Source: CAZDUS01 sp964609375
GTDB lineage: Bacteria; Verrucomicrobiota; Kiritimatiellia; CAIKKV01; CAITUY01
Length of the DNA stretch: 18,789 bases
Reading direction: 5' to 3'
NCBI GenBank assembly: GCA_964609375.1
Contig: CAZSSA010000044.1
Location: 1-18,789, forward strand
The position numbers and the translations under genes are program-made. The notes beneath the pieces are model-generated. The model searched no databases. It worked only from the letters and a program-made list of their open reading frames with translations, and was not told the origin of the DNA. This document shows, piece by piece, positions 1 through 9,574 of this stretch; within the stretch, counting starts at the first letter, position 1; every line of letters begins with the position of its first letter.

Positions 1-351
1 CTGCATACCCTGCTGGGCATTGCAAGCCAGCGCGACCTCGAGCACCACCCGAAATGCGGCGCCTCATGGGAGGGTTATGTGATCGAGGAGATCCTCAAGG
101 CAGTCAGGCCGGACGAGGCCTACTATTGGGCTACGCACGGAGGCGCCGAGCTTGACCTGCTCATGTTCAAGGGCGGGCGCCGGATCGGGGTCGAGTGCAA
201 GCGGTCGGATGCCCCCACACTCACCCCCTCCATGCGAATCGCCATGGCCGACCTGCATCTGGACGAATTGACCGTTGTCTACCCGGGCCTTAAAACCTAT
301 TCCCTGGCCGGAAACATCAAGGTCACCCCGCTTTCCCAGCTCGTCTGCTGA
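1..351 (+). CDS. DUF4143-type AAA ATPase, C-terminal fragment (5' truncated by window edge)
   Basis: The frame is open from base 1 to the TGA at 349-351, so only the last 116 residues are visible and the start lies outside the window. The visible part matches the C-terminal DUF4143 region of the widespread bacterial/archaeal P-loop ATPase family. It has the typical 'HPKCGASWEGYVIEEIL' segment, then AELDLLMF, then GVECKRSDAP, which is the D...ExK pattern of the restriction-endonuclease-like fold found at the end of this family. The Walker A and B motifs would be upstream and cannot be seen. The role of these ATPases is poorly defined; some are selfish or accessory genes. An internal ATG at 79 should not be taken as the start, because homology continues upstream of it. 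The stop lies 3 bases from the recD stop on the opposite strand. Confidence 0.8.
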   Translation: MHTLLGIASQRDLEHHPKCGASWEGYVIEEILKAVRPDEAYYWATHGGAELDLLMFKGGRRIGVECKRSDAPTLTPSMRIAMADLHLDELTVVYPGLKTYSLAGNIKVTPLSQLVC

Positions 352-354
352 GCA

Positions 355-2193
355 CTACCCTCTCCCGGAGGCATCCCCTGTCATGATTGTGCGTAGCGCC
401 TTCTCCGTGGCCAGCAACACAAGTTTCTGCCGTGCCCGTGTTATGGCCGTATAGAGCAATCGGCGTTTCATCAACCGTTGCCCTCCCTCTCTCGGCAATA
501 CAATGGCCACTGCATCGTATTCACTGCCCTGGCTCTTATGAATCGTAATGGCCCAGGCCGGCTCAGTCGCCGGAAGGCTGGCCGCAGGCATCGTTTGCTT
601 CTCGCCAAAACAGAATTTGAGCCCCCTGTCCATGGGTAGCAGCAAACCCGTATCCCCGTTACATAAGCCTGTGACAGGATCATTGGTGGTAATCATCACG
701 GCCTGCGGCTTGGGTCCTTGCACATCTCCCGTGAGCCACTGCTGAATCCTCTGGTTCCAACGCTCAACACCATCAGGTCCCTTGCGAATCGCGCAGAGAA
801 TCCTGAACTTATCAAAGGCCTGCACGGCCTTTTCAGAATCCAGCGTCGCCTCCTTTAGCATGTCCGCCAGTTCCCCATACCCACCAATCCCCATCAGCGC
901 CTCCCGCGCAACATTATTGGCAGGCAGGTTCCGCCCGCCATCCGGAAGTTTTAGCCATACAAGCCCTTGGACCTTGGCTTCCTCTGACTGAATTGTGTTT
1001 ATAAAACGGTCCGCATCCCCGTCATTGATCGCCCTGGCCAGCACCCCAATCAGAGAACCCTCCTTATAGCGATGGACGTAAGTCAGGTGCACATGATCCG
1101 CACATAGCAAATTTTCCCCGCCTCGTTGAACCGGATCGAGACCGGCCCGTTCAGCAATCAGTTTTTTCCGTGTGTCAGAAAGCTCATCACGAACGGCGGA
1201 AATTTTAGGAAGGACAAAGCCGGCTTCGACGCTCTCCAGCTGTTCCGTGTCACCTACAAAAAACAAAGGGGTTTCACACGGCACTGCATCCACCAGTCGT
1301 GTCATCAGCGCGAGGTCCACCATCGATACCTCGTCAACGATCACCATGGAGGCGTGCAGAGGGTTGGACTGATCATGCCGGAACGGACCCTGCCCTTCCT
1401 TACGGGAACCGCGGACGCTCAAGGCGCGGTGAAGCGTGAGTGTCTTGACCACGCAACGCTCCCCTTCAGGATTGAGCCGGCCCAGCAACCGGTCCATCTC
1501 CGCACAGCCCGCAGTCAGGTCCCGTATCTTTTTTACAGCAGAAATCATACTCGCCCGCAACCGTGCCGCAGCCTTGCCCGTGGGCGCCAGCAACAGAACA
1601 GGAGCCATTTCTTCCTGCTCAACCTGCCTGAGCCAGAGGAGCAGGAGTTTCGTCAGCGATGTTGTCTTGCCTGTGCCAGGCCCGCCGGTCAATAAGCCAA
1701 AGCGCAAATCCACCAGATTGGCGGCCGCAAGGAGCTGTCCCCGATTTTCGCCTGGATCGGCGGTAACCGGAAACAGTATAGCGAGGTCAGCTCTTAACAT
1801 TGCCTCGTCCCTGACGAAGGGAGAATGCTTCCGGCGCTCCTTGACAAGCTGTCTCAGACGGCTGTCGAAATCATAATAGCGGGCCAGCCATAAACTATCC
1901 CCATCCCTCACAACCGGCTTCGCGCCTGACGCGGGCAGGCCTGCGGTCACCACCTCCAGCCAGTCAGGAGCAGGCTCCAAGGGGGGCATCGACACCTTCT
2001 CCACATCCAGTCCTGCATAAGGGGACTCCGGATCAAGATAGACCCGCCCCTCCTGCAAATGGACGCAGAGCAACGCGGCCCATTGGGCCAGATCGGACGT
2101 TCCCTTTTTTCCATGAACGGCCGCTATCAGGCGTCCAAGGTCATAGCCAGGCATTGCACACAGGCTTTCTGTGTCCACAGGTTCTGCATTCAT
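355..2193 (-). CDS. recD: RecD, exodeoxyribonuclease V alpha subunit (5'-3' helicase)
   Basis: This 612-residue protein is close in length to E. coli RecD (608). It is the fast 5'-to-3' SF1B helicase of the cytoplasmic RecBCD enzyme. Visible motifs in order: Walker A GGPGTGKT (Lys about 176), motif Ia APTGKAAARLR, Walker B IVDEVSMVD (Asp287-Glu288), motif III FVGDTEQLESVEAG, the UvrD-like C-terminal motif ITIHKSQGSEYD, and the arginine-finger motif YTAITRARQKL near the C terminus. The N-terminal 130 or so residues correspond to the RecD N-terminal domain that contacts RecC. The ATG at 2193-2191 overlaps the recB stop as ATGA, which points to translational coupling, and only a weak GGTGG lies upstream. 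It is the last gene of the recC-recB-recD operon. No terminator hairpin is visible in the 3-base gap to the convergent ATPase gene. The family assignment is firm. Confidence 0.96.
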   Translation of the reverse strand: MNAEPVDTESLCAMPGYDLGRLIAAVHGKKGTSDLAQWAALLCVHLQEGRVYLDPESPYAGLDVEKVSMPPLEPAPDWLEVVTAGLPASGAKPVVRDGDSLWLARYYDFDSRLRQLVKERRKHSPFVRDEAMLRADLAILFPVTADPGENRGQLLAAANLVDLRFGLLTGGPGTGKTTSLTKLLLLWLRQVEQEEMAPVLLLAPTGKAAARLRASMISAVKKIRDLTAGCAEMDRLLGRLNPEGERCVVKTLTLHRALSVRGSRKEGQGPFRHDQSNPLHASMVIVDEVSMVDLALMTRLVDAVPCETPLFFVGDTEQLESVEAGFVLPKISAVRDELSDTRKKLIAERAGLDPVQRGGENLLCADHVHLTYVHRYKEGSLIGVLARAINDGDADRFINTIQSEEAKVQGLVWLKLPDGGRNLPANNVAREALMGIGGYGELADMLKEATLDSEKAVQAFDKFRILCAIRKGPDGVERWNQRIQQWLTGDVQGPKPQAVMITTNDPVTGLCNGDTGLLLPMDRGLKFCFGEKQTMPAASLPATEPAWAITIHKSQGSEYDAVAIVLPREGGQRLMKRRLLYTAITRARQKLVLLATEKALRTIMTGDASGRG

Positions 2194-5100
2194 TGAGCCA
2201 CCGGTCTTTTCGCGGGGAATAATTCATCAAGCGCTTCAACAAGGGCAGCTGGCGGCTTACCCAGCCAGATTCCCTGATGCGTCCCCTCTTTCATGCCCCG
2301 CAGGAATAGATAGGCCGTTCCGCAAAAATGACGTTCATAGTCCCAGCCTGGAACCGATTTCCGCAACCAGCGCCTTGCGGCGACGGCATACAAGAGCGCC
2401 TGAAGCAGGTAATGGCACTCCGCCATTGCCTCATTCAAATTCCTATCCCCATACCCGTCCAGCCGGTTGGTTTTGTAGTCTGCCACAACCCACTGCCCAT
2501 TCCGGAGTCGCCCCATCAAGTCAATGATCCCCTCGAAATATCCACTCAGGGGTGTGAATCCCAGACTTTTAATCCGGCTGACATACGTCGTCTCGCCCCA
2601 GGGCGAGCCAGCTCCGTATTTCTCCATGATGGCCGCCAGACCCTCCGGGGTCAGTCGGGGATCCTGCGGAAGCATGAACTCCCATTCAGGGCTGTGCGGT
2701 TCCTTCAGCAGATCGCTGATGGTTCCACTCGCCAGGGACGCACCAGCCGTCCGATCCCACAACGCCCCTGCCGTCCCCGAAAAGTCAGGAACGGTTCGAT
2801 CCCCGCGAAGCAAGCCAGGCAGGTCGGACTTAAGGGCCTCGATAAAAGTATTTCTCGCACACTCTGCATCCCCGCCGGACATGGCCATTTCGAAAGCGTA
2901 ATGAACACGGTCGCCCAGTACCGTCCCGCCCTGAAACGGTTCCAGGATATCCTCGACAGGCTCAGCAGGAATTCCTGCGTCGCTCTCCGACAGGGGAGGC
3001 TGAGTTTCATCTTCAGCTCGATGCGCATCCGGATTGCGACGGAGCAACGCGGAGTAACTGGATTGCAAGGGTGCGGCCCCCAGTCCAACCCGCGTCCATT
3101 TTGCCGCACTGAGCTTATCCCCCTGCTTCAGGATGCCTGAAGCTGCTCCCTCCTTGCTGATGACCGGCTTGCACCAGGCGAATCGATCGCCTATCTGAAT
3201 CACTTCAGATGTTGTACCTGCATAGCGACTCATGGCCACCTCGAAGGCATTGAGGCAGTCTTCGTCCTTGTACAACTCGGCCCCTTTGGGTTCTTCAAAC
3301 AGCAGGCGCCCAAAGGCCGCACGGGTGGAGGATACGGTCCAGCGGGGTTCATGCTTCACCCGACCCCACCAGGCATGGACCTGATGCTTCGCACGGGTCA
3401 ATGCAACATAAAGCAAGCGCATCTGCTCGGTATCCAGCCGTTCCTTTTCATTCTTGAGCGCCTGATCCCATGCCTCATCACCCGGCAGGCGAAGGATCGC
3501 CGCACTGTTCTCGTGAGAGACAAGACAGGGCGGAGTTTGAACCGCTTTCTGGGCCCACATGGCGGGCAAAAAGACAATCGGATACTGCAGGCCTTTCGAG
3601 GTATGGATAGTTGAGAGTATTACCGCCGGAGCATCAGTCTCCAGCCTCAGTTTGGCCGCTTCAGTGCCATCGCCCGCCTGCCCGGCCGCCGCCCTCGACA
3701 TCGCTTGATCCAGAAAATCTTTAAGAGCCTCCGGACTCCGCGCATGTGCCTCATCCCATGCCGCCTGCAATAATTCGCCCAGTTGCAGGATGTTTGTCAG
3801 AATGCGTTCTCCTTCCGGCAGCCGGGCCAGACGAACCAACGCAGACTCCCCCCGGGGCCCATCCGACGGCGGTCCATCACGCAGAAGGCTGAAAAGCACC
3901 GACATAAAGCCTTCCTTCCTTACCCGTTCGGCTAAATCCAAAATGCGAGTCTGGAGCCGCAGGAATTCCGGTTCCGGCATCTGAACCACCTCATACAGGG
4001 TATACCCGAAAAAGGGGGTGGCCAAGGAGGCCCGGATAGAGTGTGGACGGGGCGAGGCCAGCGCCTGTAGCAGCAGGCCCATATCCAGGGCCTCTTTCTC
4101 CAGATAGACAGAACTGTCAGTTTGATAGGCCGAGGGGATTCCCAGCCTCTGCAATTGCCGTCGCACGATCTCCAATTGCTTGCCCTCGGGGGCCAGGACG
4201 GCAATATCACCCGCCTTCACCCGCCGCCAGCCATCGCTATTAATTTCAACACCCGAATCAAGCAGGCACTTGATGCTGTTAGCGCAATCAATCAGAGCAG
4301 GCCTCAGTTTCGCGGACTTGGAAGGCGTGTCTCCGGGGGAACTCCAGGTGTGCAGGCAAAAAGCCGGAACATCGCCCGGCGCGTTTAACCGTATATTGAC
4401 CGTCTTATCGGCTACAGACCCGGTGAAGGGAACGTTATGGCCGAATACCGGCTTCACCGGTCCGGATGCGCCCAGGAATAAGGCATTGATTGCCGCCACC
4501 AGCGGGGCATCGGAGCGGAAATTCGTATCCAGATTTTTCTCGATGGCATTCGCCTTCGCGCTAATGTAGGTATCGATGTCTGCGCCGCGGAACCGATAGA
4601 TGCTCTGCTTGGGATCACCCACCCAGACGATTAAATGGTCTGCGGGATTTCCGACCCACTCGGGATTTGCGAAAAGTTTACGGAAGATTTCCAGTTGCCG
4701 GGCATCCGTATCCTGACATTCGTCCACCATCACAGCATCGAACAGGGATCGGACGGCGGCGGGGAATTGTCCATTTTCGAGACTCCGGTAGACCACGTTA
4801 ATCAGATCCGAGTAGAGCATGGTGCCATCCGGGGCTGGCTTTGCCGCAGACTCGATGAATTCCTGCTCCAGGAATCTGGTTTGTACCGCTTCAAGCCTGC
4901 TATCCAGTTTGACGGGCATTGACACCAGTTCCTCCAGGTATTCAAAGAAGTTGAATGTCTCAATGAACGTCGTCACCGCAGACAAGCCTTGGTCAGTTGC
5001 CTGTTTCAGTAAATCTTGACGCCGCATCCGTTTCACCCCGGCAGAAAATTTCAATTCCCCTTGGAATGGATCTGACAACAGTTTGCCTGTATCGCTGATT

Positions 5101-5882
5101 GAATTATCAAGGATTTTAGGAGTCTTGAAAGCTTCCGGCTGCAACGCCCCATCGTTGAGCAATTTCTGGATGTTTTTTTCAATCCCCGCCCGTTGTTCAC
5201 TCCAGGCTTTATTCGCCTGTTGCAAGCACTCCATGACCTCCGCCCGCCACTTTTGCTGCGTTTGGTTTTCCAACAGCTCCAGGGGTATGCACCCCGGCGC
5301 GGGCAGTTCATATTCCCGCATTTTGCGGGCAATCGTCAAAAGATCCCGCACCTCAGGCGCCTTTTCGCCGAGACCAGCCACGGGTTGTTTACACGCCAGT
5401 TTTGCGAGAAAATCGCCAGCCAACTGACCAAGATGCGGATCTTCCGCGACAAGTTCAGAATCCACGGTCGCACCTAACTCGAGTGCATGGTCCTTGCGCA
5501 GCCTGTTGCAAAAGCCATGGATGGTGCAGATGGGCGCCAAGTCAAAACAGGAAAGGGCATTATCAAGCCTCGCGGCCAGAACATTCTTGTCTGTGGTAGC
5601 CCGGGCCGAGGCCAGAACAGCTGCAAGATTCCCATCTTCACCATCAGGCAACCCGGCAGCCAAACCCTCCCGGGCTTCGCCCAGACGCAGGCGTAGCCGC
5701 TCCCTCAACTCGGCGGCGGCCGCATTCGTAAACGTGGTTACCAGGATCCGCTCCACGCGTATCCCCTTGAGCACAAGGCGCAGAAAGATCAAGGCAATGG
5801 AATATGTCTTGCCAGTGCCTGCACTGGCGTCCAACGCATGCATGCCATGAAGGTCCAGGGTCAATGCAGGATTGTCGCTCAT
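2190..5882 (-). CDS. recB: RecB, exodeoxyribonuclease V beta subunit (3'-5' helicase and nuclease)
   Basis: This 1230-residue protein (E. coli RecB 1180) is the helicase-nuclease subunit of RecBCD. The UvrD-type motifs are all present: Walker A DASAGTGKT (Lys25), Ia TTFTNAAAAELRERL (about 49-63), Walker B VDECQDTD (Asp387-Glu388, with Cys where DEFQDT is usual), WVGDPKQSIYRFRGAD, LDTNFRS, STIHTSKGLQYP and RLLYVALTRAKHQ. The C-terminal PD-(D/E)xK nuclease is intact by motif: GDRVHYAF (His994), GIIDLMGR (Asp1121), VVADYKTN (Asp1135, Lys1137), followed by the QALLY motif. These align in order with E. coli His956, Asp1067, Asp1080 and Lys1082, so nuclease activity is expected. The start ATG (5882-5880) overlaps the recC stop, and a strong GGAGGT sits 5 bases upstream, inside the last recC codons. 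RecD overlaps its stop by 4 bases. Confidence 0.97.
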   Translation of the reverse strand: MSDNPALTLDLHGMHALDASAGTGKTYSIALIFLRLVLKGIRVERILVTTFTNAAAAELRERLRLRLGEAREGLAAGLPDGEDGNLAAVLASARATTDKNVLAARLDNALSCFDLAPICTIHGFCNRLRKDHALELGATVDSELVAEDPHLGQLAGDFLAKLACKQPVAGLGEKAPEVRDLLTIARKMREYELPAPGCIPLELLENQTQQKWRAEVMECLQQANKAWSEQRAGIEKNIQKLLNDGALQPEAFKTPKILDNSISDTGKLLSDPFQGELKFSAGVKRMRRQDLLKQATDQGLSAVTTFIETFNFFEYLEELVSMPVKLDSRLEAVQTRFLEQEFIESAAKPAPDGTMLYSDLINVVYRSLENGQFPAAVRSLFDAVMVDECQDTDARQLEIFRKLFANPEWVGNPADHLIVWVGDPKQSIYRFRGADIDTYISAKANAIEKNLDTNFRSDAPLVAAINALFLGASGPVKPVFGHNVPFTGSVADKTVNIRLNAPGDVPAFCLHTWSSPGDTPSKSAKLRPALIDCANSIKCLLDSGVEINSDGWRRVKAGDIAVLAPEGKQLEIVRRQLQRLGIPSAYQTDSSVYLEKEALDMGLLLQALASPRPHSIRASLATPFFGYTLYEVVQMPEPEFLRLQTRILDLAERVRKEGFMSVLFSLLRDGPPSDGPRGESALVRLARLPEGERILTNILQLGELLQAAWDEAHARSPEALKDFLDQAMSRAAAGQAGDGTEAAKLRLETDAPAVILSTIHTSKGLQYPIVFLPAMWAQKAVQTPPCLVSHENSAAILRLPGDEAWDQALKNEKERLDTEQMRLLYVALTRAKHQVHAWWGRVKHEPRWTVSSTRAAFGRLLFEEPKGAELYKDEDCLNAFEVAMSRYAGTTSEVIQIGDRFAWCKPVISKEGAASGILKQGDKLSAAKWTRVGLGAAPLQSSYSALLRRNPDAHRAEDETQPPLSESDAGIPAEPVEDILEPFQGGTVLGDRVHYAFEMAMSGGDAECARNTFIEALKSDLPGLLRGDRTVPDFSGTAGALWDRTAGASLASGTISDLLKEPHSPEWEFMLPQDPRLTPEGLAAIMEKYGAGSPWGETTYVSRIKSLGFTPLSGYFEGIIDLMGRLRNGQWVVADYKTNRLDGYGDRNLNEAMAECHYLLQALLYAVAARRWLRKSVPGWDYERHFCGTAYLFLRGMKEGTHQGIWLGKPPAALVEALDELFPAKRPVAQ

Positions 5883-8800
5883 GCCCCACCTCCTTTTTTT
5901 GATCCAGCCTTTTTCGGTTTCTTTTCAACCGTTGAGGAATCTTCCGCGGCAATATTCAGAGACTTGGCTTCCTCCTTTTGATGCTTCATCCGCGTAATGA
6001 AGCCGAATACCAGCTCGGATATACCGGGGAACAACAAAACATCGGCTTCGGGCAACGACACCACGTTCCAGAGCGCCTTCCAGCCGGCGGATATATCAGG
6101 GCTTTCAGGGATCCCCATGGCGAGCGGATCCATATTCCGGAACGAGATCCGGCAGGCAGGGATTTCACTTTCCGCAGGGGCGCCAGAACCATAGAGCCCT
6201 GTCCAGTATAATTCGGCAGCCGCAACCATGTCTGAATCCTCGACATATTTTTCGCTGGCCACAGGGAAAAACGGCAAGGGGAAACTGGAGCCAAGCAAGG
6301 CCAAGGCGGCTAAACGCTGCAGCTCCGCTCTTGACTCAGCTGGCCCCATCGGCGGCAGAACGACCGCCGACCCCTTTTTACCACACAGAGCGCAACTGAT
6401 TTCCTTGTTGTGGATAACGGCATGGACCATCTGTTCAATTCTGGCCTGTAATTGATATATCGCCTTACTATCACTGGCACAGACCCGGATCAAACAGGGG
6501 CCGGCATCCCAATTCATGGCGCGTAAGGGAATGAGCTCATTATCCGGCCCCGCCACCTTGCGGGCTTTCTCCATACTATTCTTCACTTCTTCGAGAATCT
6601 TCCTGAACACGGTTTCCCCGGACGCACCGGGCGGTAATTTCCCCGCACAAGCCAGGCGTTTTTGAATCATGGCCGGATCAACAGACTCTGTGGCCACAAG
6701 GAACTGCAGCAACTCATCCCGTATCCCCCAGGCTTCCAACCCTTCCAAAGTCAGGCTCTCCCTATCCGGCAGCATCTCGTATTCGCCGCCGGAGTGAACC
6801 TCAATGGTCTTCAGGAATTCCCTACAGGGGAGCTTGAAGAAACTCACCAGTTTGGTTGACAACTGGATCCACTGTGCCTTTCCCCACCCTGCCGGAGTGG
6901 CACCCGTCAACGCGAAGCCCATAATACCCGGCAGGCCCCACCGCTCCGGATCTAAAGGCAGCGCCTTCCAGCGGATCGATCCAGTTCTGGCTGGATTCCC
7001 GCGGGTGTCAAGAAGAGCCACGGCCGCCTTGGATGCAATGACATCATACGACTCTGACGCGCCCAGAAACTCCCCGGGATCAAAGCCATGCATATGCAGT
7101 TTGCGGATCAGGGCTTTCCCATTTTCCTGAAATGTGGCACGACAGACATCCAGCAACTCGCCAACAACAACAGAAGGAGGAACATCCCGGCCATTCTGCT
7201 CACTGCGTCCCTGCCATGTCCAGACAAGTACCCGTTCAGCGGACAACACCCATTCTAAAGTGGCCAGACGATCCTCCTCCCGACGACGACGGTCGCCCGG
7301 ACTCGCCTCCCTGAGCAAACCGCGAGGTCGCATGGACTCCTGTTTTGGCCAGGCCCCGTCGGAAAGCCCTACAACAACCATCATCTTCGCCGGGAGAATG
7401 CGGGCCATACGGGACGAGGCAACCGTCATGCCGCCTATGCCCTTGCCCAACGGCAAGGTTTCCTCAACTGAGGTAGCTGCTTCAGCAAAAAGGGCAACAA
7501 AGGCCTCGGCGGAGAAACGAGCCTCCGGATTGACGTACCGAACCCCTTCCGCAAGCAACCGCGTCACACGGGACAACCAGACCGACTGCCCCTCCCTTTC
7601 CCCGCCCAGTTCTATCAACTGGGGCGCCCATGTATGTAACCAGCCCAACCATGTCCCCTCCTCAATGACCGATAGCCCCAAACGGTGCTCCAGACAGAAC
7701 TCTGCACGCGCTGATTCAAGGGTATTTGCCCATTCAATGAAACGCACCAACTTTGCGGAGGCCAACCCCTCAAACGCGGGCAGGGGCGTGACACCCGCCC
7801 CACTCCCAACGGGGTCAATCATGGCATCAGGGTGAGTGAATCCAGCCACAAGCCTGCGCAGCGCAAAATCCAGTGTCCACATACCATCAGTCTCGCCCGG
7901 CTGGCCGTCCTTCCGGTCATCCTTGTTCAAGCCCCAGCGGAAACCCGCATCTTTCAGGTATTCCACAAGTTCAGCGGTCTCTGTCAGTGAGAAATCCAGC
8001 TTGGATTGTATGGCAGGCTGGGCCAGCAGATCAGACAAAACGGGAAGACTCAACCGGGCACCCAAAGCAGCCAACAACTCCTGAAGGGCCGCCATGATAT
8101 CGCTGTCAGTACGCAATGACCTGTCGGCCAGATGCCAGGGAATGCGGGGTAGCCCATCCAGTCCAGAATCAGTCTTCCCGGGCTCCGTCGTGCCGAAAAC
8201 CGCCGGAAGGAGTGGTGCATACCGGGCCGTATCGGCAAGCACCATCAATATATCCGAGGGCTGCAATGTCATATCACGCTGAAGGGCAGCACGCATGGCA
8301 TCCCTCGCCCCTTCCAATTCGCGCAACGGAGAGGTCGCATCAATCAAGCTTAAACTATGGTCATTGATATTGACCGGGAGCCGTTCCTTCGACGCCCGTG
8401 GCTCCCGGGTTTGCCGGACGTCACCCTGCAACACGGCGAGGATCGAACCGTTATCCGACTCGCCCGCACCGGTCCGGGACTCGGCTATGTCGATCCCCAG
8501 TGGCGCCAGCGATTCTTCCAAGTCAACCACCTGCTGCTGCAACGTGATTCCCGCCTCACCCCAGAATGCTTGCAGCGTGCCGGCAACCAGCCATTTTTCG
8601 TCCCGCACGAACTCAGGCAACGTTTTATGCGACCCGGAAGTCTTCCAGCGGTTGCGCACGTCCCGCCAGGTGATCAACTGGTCCGATAGTCCTCGCTCAC
8701 AAGTCTCCAGCATCAATAGATGCACAGGACAAGCCAAACTCAGTGCCCCTAGCGCATGAAGATAAATTCCCGGCTGCGCACCCGACACAACGGCTATTAC

Positions 8801-9433
8801 TCGAGAGGGAAACCCAGGCCATACGCCATGGCGTTGCTGAAGTTTTTCGATAAAGACTGGTAACTGAAGCGCCAGCGGACGCGGACAGCCGGAGCCCGAC
8901 CACAACGCCTTTGCCAGCTCGGCAATCCACTGCGTATCACCCTCTTCTTTAATGGTTCCGCCCAACCATTGAAGAACCGCTTCGGGCCGATGAGTTGCAT
9001 GATCATCCAATATTCCAGTGAGCAAGCGGGCCAACTGGATACGGGCGAGTGATGGATTACGGGTATTAACGGCTAACCAGAGGCGGGGCGCGGAGGAGTC
9101 CTTGAGGCCAATAGACCCCAAATCCCCCTTGTGCTTTTCAAGAAGCCCGAGTACAGACCAGAAAAGCTGGTCCTCGGTCATCAAACGAGCATCGGGACAG
9201 ACCAGACCGAAGGCACGCTCCAAAGTAAGCCGAAGGGAGCCAAACATCAGGCTGGCAGCAATACCACGATCCGCCAACCGCCGCCGCAAATCCCTCTCCC
9301 ACAAGCGACCAGGCTGGATCACCCAGCGCGGCTGCAATGGATGATCAGGGGTTGCAGCGGTTTCAAGGAGTTGAGTCGCTTTCCCCATCAAATCCATCGG
9401 CCTCACGGCACTGTAAATATTCAGTATTGCCAT
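5879..9433 (-). CDS. recC: RecC, exodeoxyribonuclease V gamma subunit
   Basis: This 1184-residue protein (E. coli RecC 1122) is the scaffold that splits the duplex and scans the 3' strand for the Chi signal. It lacks catalytic helicase motifs, as the family does. Recognisable family segments are WVIQPGRLWERDLRRRLA near residue 40 and the GLSDGAWPK region near 690. These are followed by GDRRRREEDR and TWQGRSEQNG about 35-60 residues later; the same order occurs in E. coli RecC (GMNDGVYPRQ, GDRSRRDDDR, GRS). I chose the ATG at 9433 because it is preceded by AAGGTGG and gives MAILNIYSA, the expected short N terminus. The frame stays open upstream to 9523, but that extension runs through the tRNA gene. 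The protein ends in a 15-residue Lys/Gly-rich tail whose codons also carry the recB Shine-Dalgarno. It is the first protein gene of the recCBD operon. Confidence 0.94.
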   Translation of the reverse strand: MAILNIYSAVRPMDLMGKATQLLETAATPDHPLQPRWVIQPGRLWERDLRRRLADRGIAASLMFGSLRLTLERAFGLVCPDARLMTEDQLFWSVLGLLEKHKGDLGSIGLKDSSAPRLWLAVNTRNPSLARIQLARLLTGILDDHATHRPEAVLQWLGGTIKEEGDTQWIAELAKALWSGSGCPRPLALQLPVFIEKLQQRHGVWPGFPSRVIAVVSGAQPGIYLHALGALSLACPVHLLMLETCERGLSDQLITWRDVRNRWKTSGSHKTLPEFVRDEKWLVAGTLQAFWGEAGITLQQQVVDLEESLAPLGIDIAESRTGAGESDNGSILAVLQGDVRQTREPRASKERLPVNINDHSLSLIDATSPLRELEGARDAMRAALQRDMTLQPSDILMVLADTARYAPLLPAVFGTTEPGKTDSGLDGLPRIPWHLADRSLRTDSDIMAALQELLAALGARLSLPVLSDLLAQPAIQSKLDFSLTETAELVEYLKDAGFRWGLNKDDRKDGQPGETDGMWTLDFALRRLVAGFTHPDAMIDPVGSGAGVTPLPAFEGLASAKLVRFIEWANTLESARAEFCLEHRLGLSVIEEGTWLGWLHTWAPQLIELGGEREGQSVWLSRVTRLLAEGVRYVNPEARFSAEAFVALFAEAATSVEETLPLGKGIGGMTVASSRMARILPAKMMVVVGLSDGAWPKQESMRPRGLLREASPGDRRRREEDRLATLEWVLSAERVLVWTWQGRSEQNGRDVPPSVVVGELLDVCRATFQENGKALIRKLHMHGFDPGEFLGASESYDVIASKAAVALLDTRGNPARTGSIRWKALPLDPERWGLPGIMGFALTGATPAGWGKAQWIQLSTKLVSFFKLPCREFLKTIEVHSGGEYEMLPDRESLTLEGLEAWGIRDELLQFLVATESVDPAMIQKRLACAGKLPPGASGETVFRKILEEVKNSMEKARKVAGPDNELIPLRAMNWDAGPCLIRVCASDSKAIYQLQARIEQMVHAVIHNKEISCALCGKKGSAVVLPPMGPAESRAELQRLAALALLGSSFPLPFFPVASEKYVEDSDMVAAAELYWTGLYGSGAPAESEIPACRISFRNMDPLAMGIPESPDISAGWKALWNVVSLPEADVLLFPGISELVFGFITRMKHQKEEAKSLNIAAEDSSTVEKKPKKAGSKKGGGA
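5888..5893 (-). promoter_or_regulatory. recB ribosome-binding site inside the recC 3' end
   Basis: On the minus strand an A-run followed by GGAGGT lies 5 bases before the recB ATG. These bases are also codons for the final Lys-Gly residues of RecC, and the recC TGA overlaps the recB ATG. This is one of the two strongest ribosome sites in the window and fixes the recB start. Confidence 0.75.
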
Positions 9434-9437
9434 TGTT

Positions 9438-9444
9438 CCACCTT
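9438..9444 (-). promoter_or_regulatory. recC ribosome-binding site
   Basis: AAGGTGG on the minus strand, 4 bases before the ATG at 9433, matches the Shine-Dalgarno consensus at six of seven positions. It decides the recC start against the longer open frame, whose first ATG at 9523 is inside the tRNA. Confidence 0.65.
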
Positions 9445-9483
9445 GTACGCCATGAGGATTGGGGGGTGAGCCGGCGTTTAAGC

Positions 9484-9560
9484 TGGTGGGCGATACAGGA
9501 CTCGAACCTGTGACCCCCACCATGTCAAGGTGGTGCTCTAACCAACTGAGCTAATCGCCC
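9484..9560 (-). tRNA. tRNA-Val (anticodon GAC)
   Basis: The minus strand folds as a complete cloverleaf of 74 bases plus an encoded CCA at 9486-9484. The acceptor arm is GGGCGAT paired with ATCGCCC and discriminator A. The D arm is GCTC/GAGC with an AGTTGGTTA loop. The anticodon arm is CCACC-TTGACAT-GGTGG, giving anticodon GAC, which reads GUC and GUU valine codons. The variable loop is GGGTC, and the T arm is ACAGG-TTCGAGT-CCTGT. All four stems are paired throughout. It lies 50 bases upstream of recC on the same strand with no T-rich hairpin between them. Confidence 0.97.
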
Positions 9561-9574
9561 TCAAAGGAACGCAG

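Noticed and set aside
1126..1876. Plus-strand frames of 146 and 189 codons opposite recD
   Set aside because: They overlap each other and the conserved recD helicase motifs on the other strand; the translations have no family character.
9434..9523. N-terminal extension of RecC by 30 residues
   Set aside because: Its first ATG lies within the tRNA-Val gene, and the AAGGTGG site in front of 9433 gives a better start.
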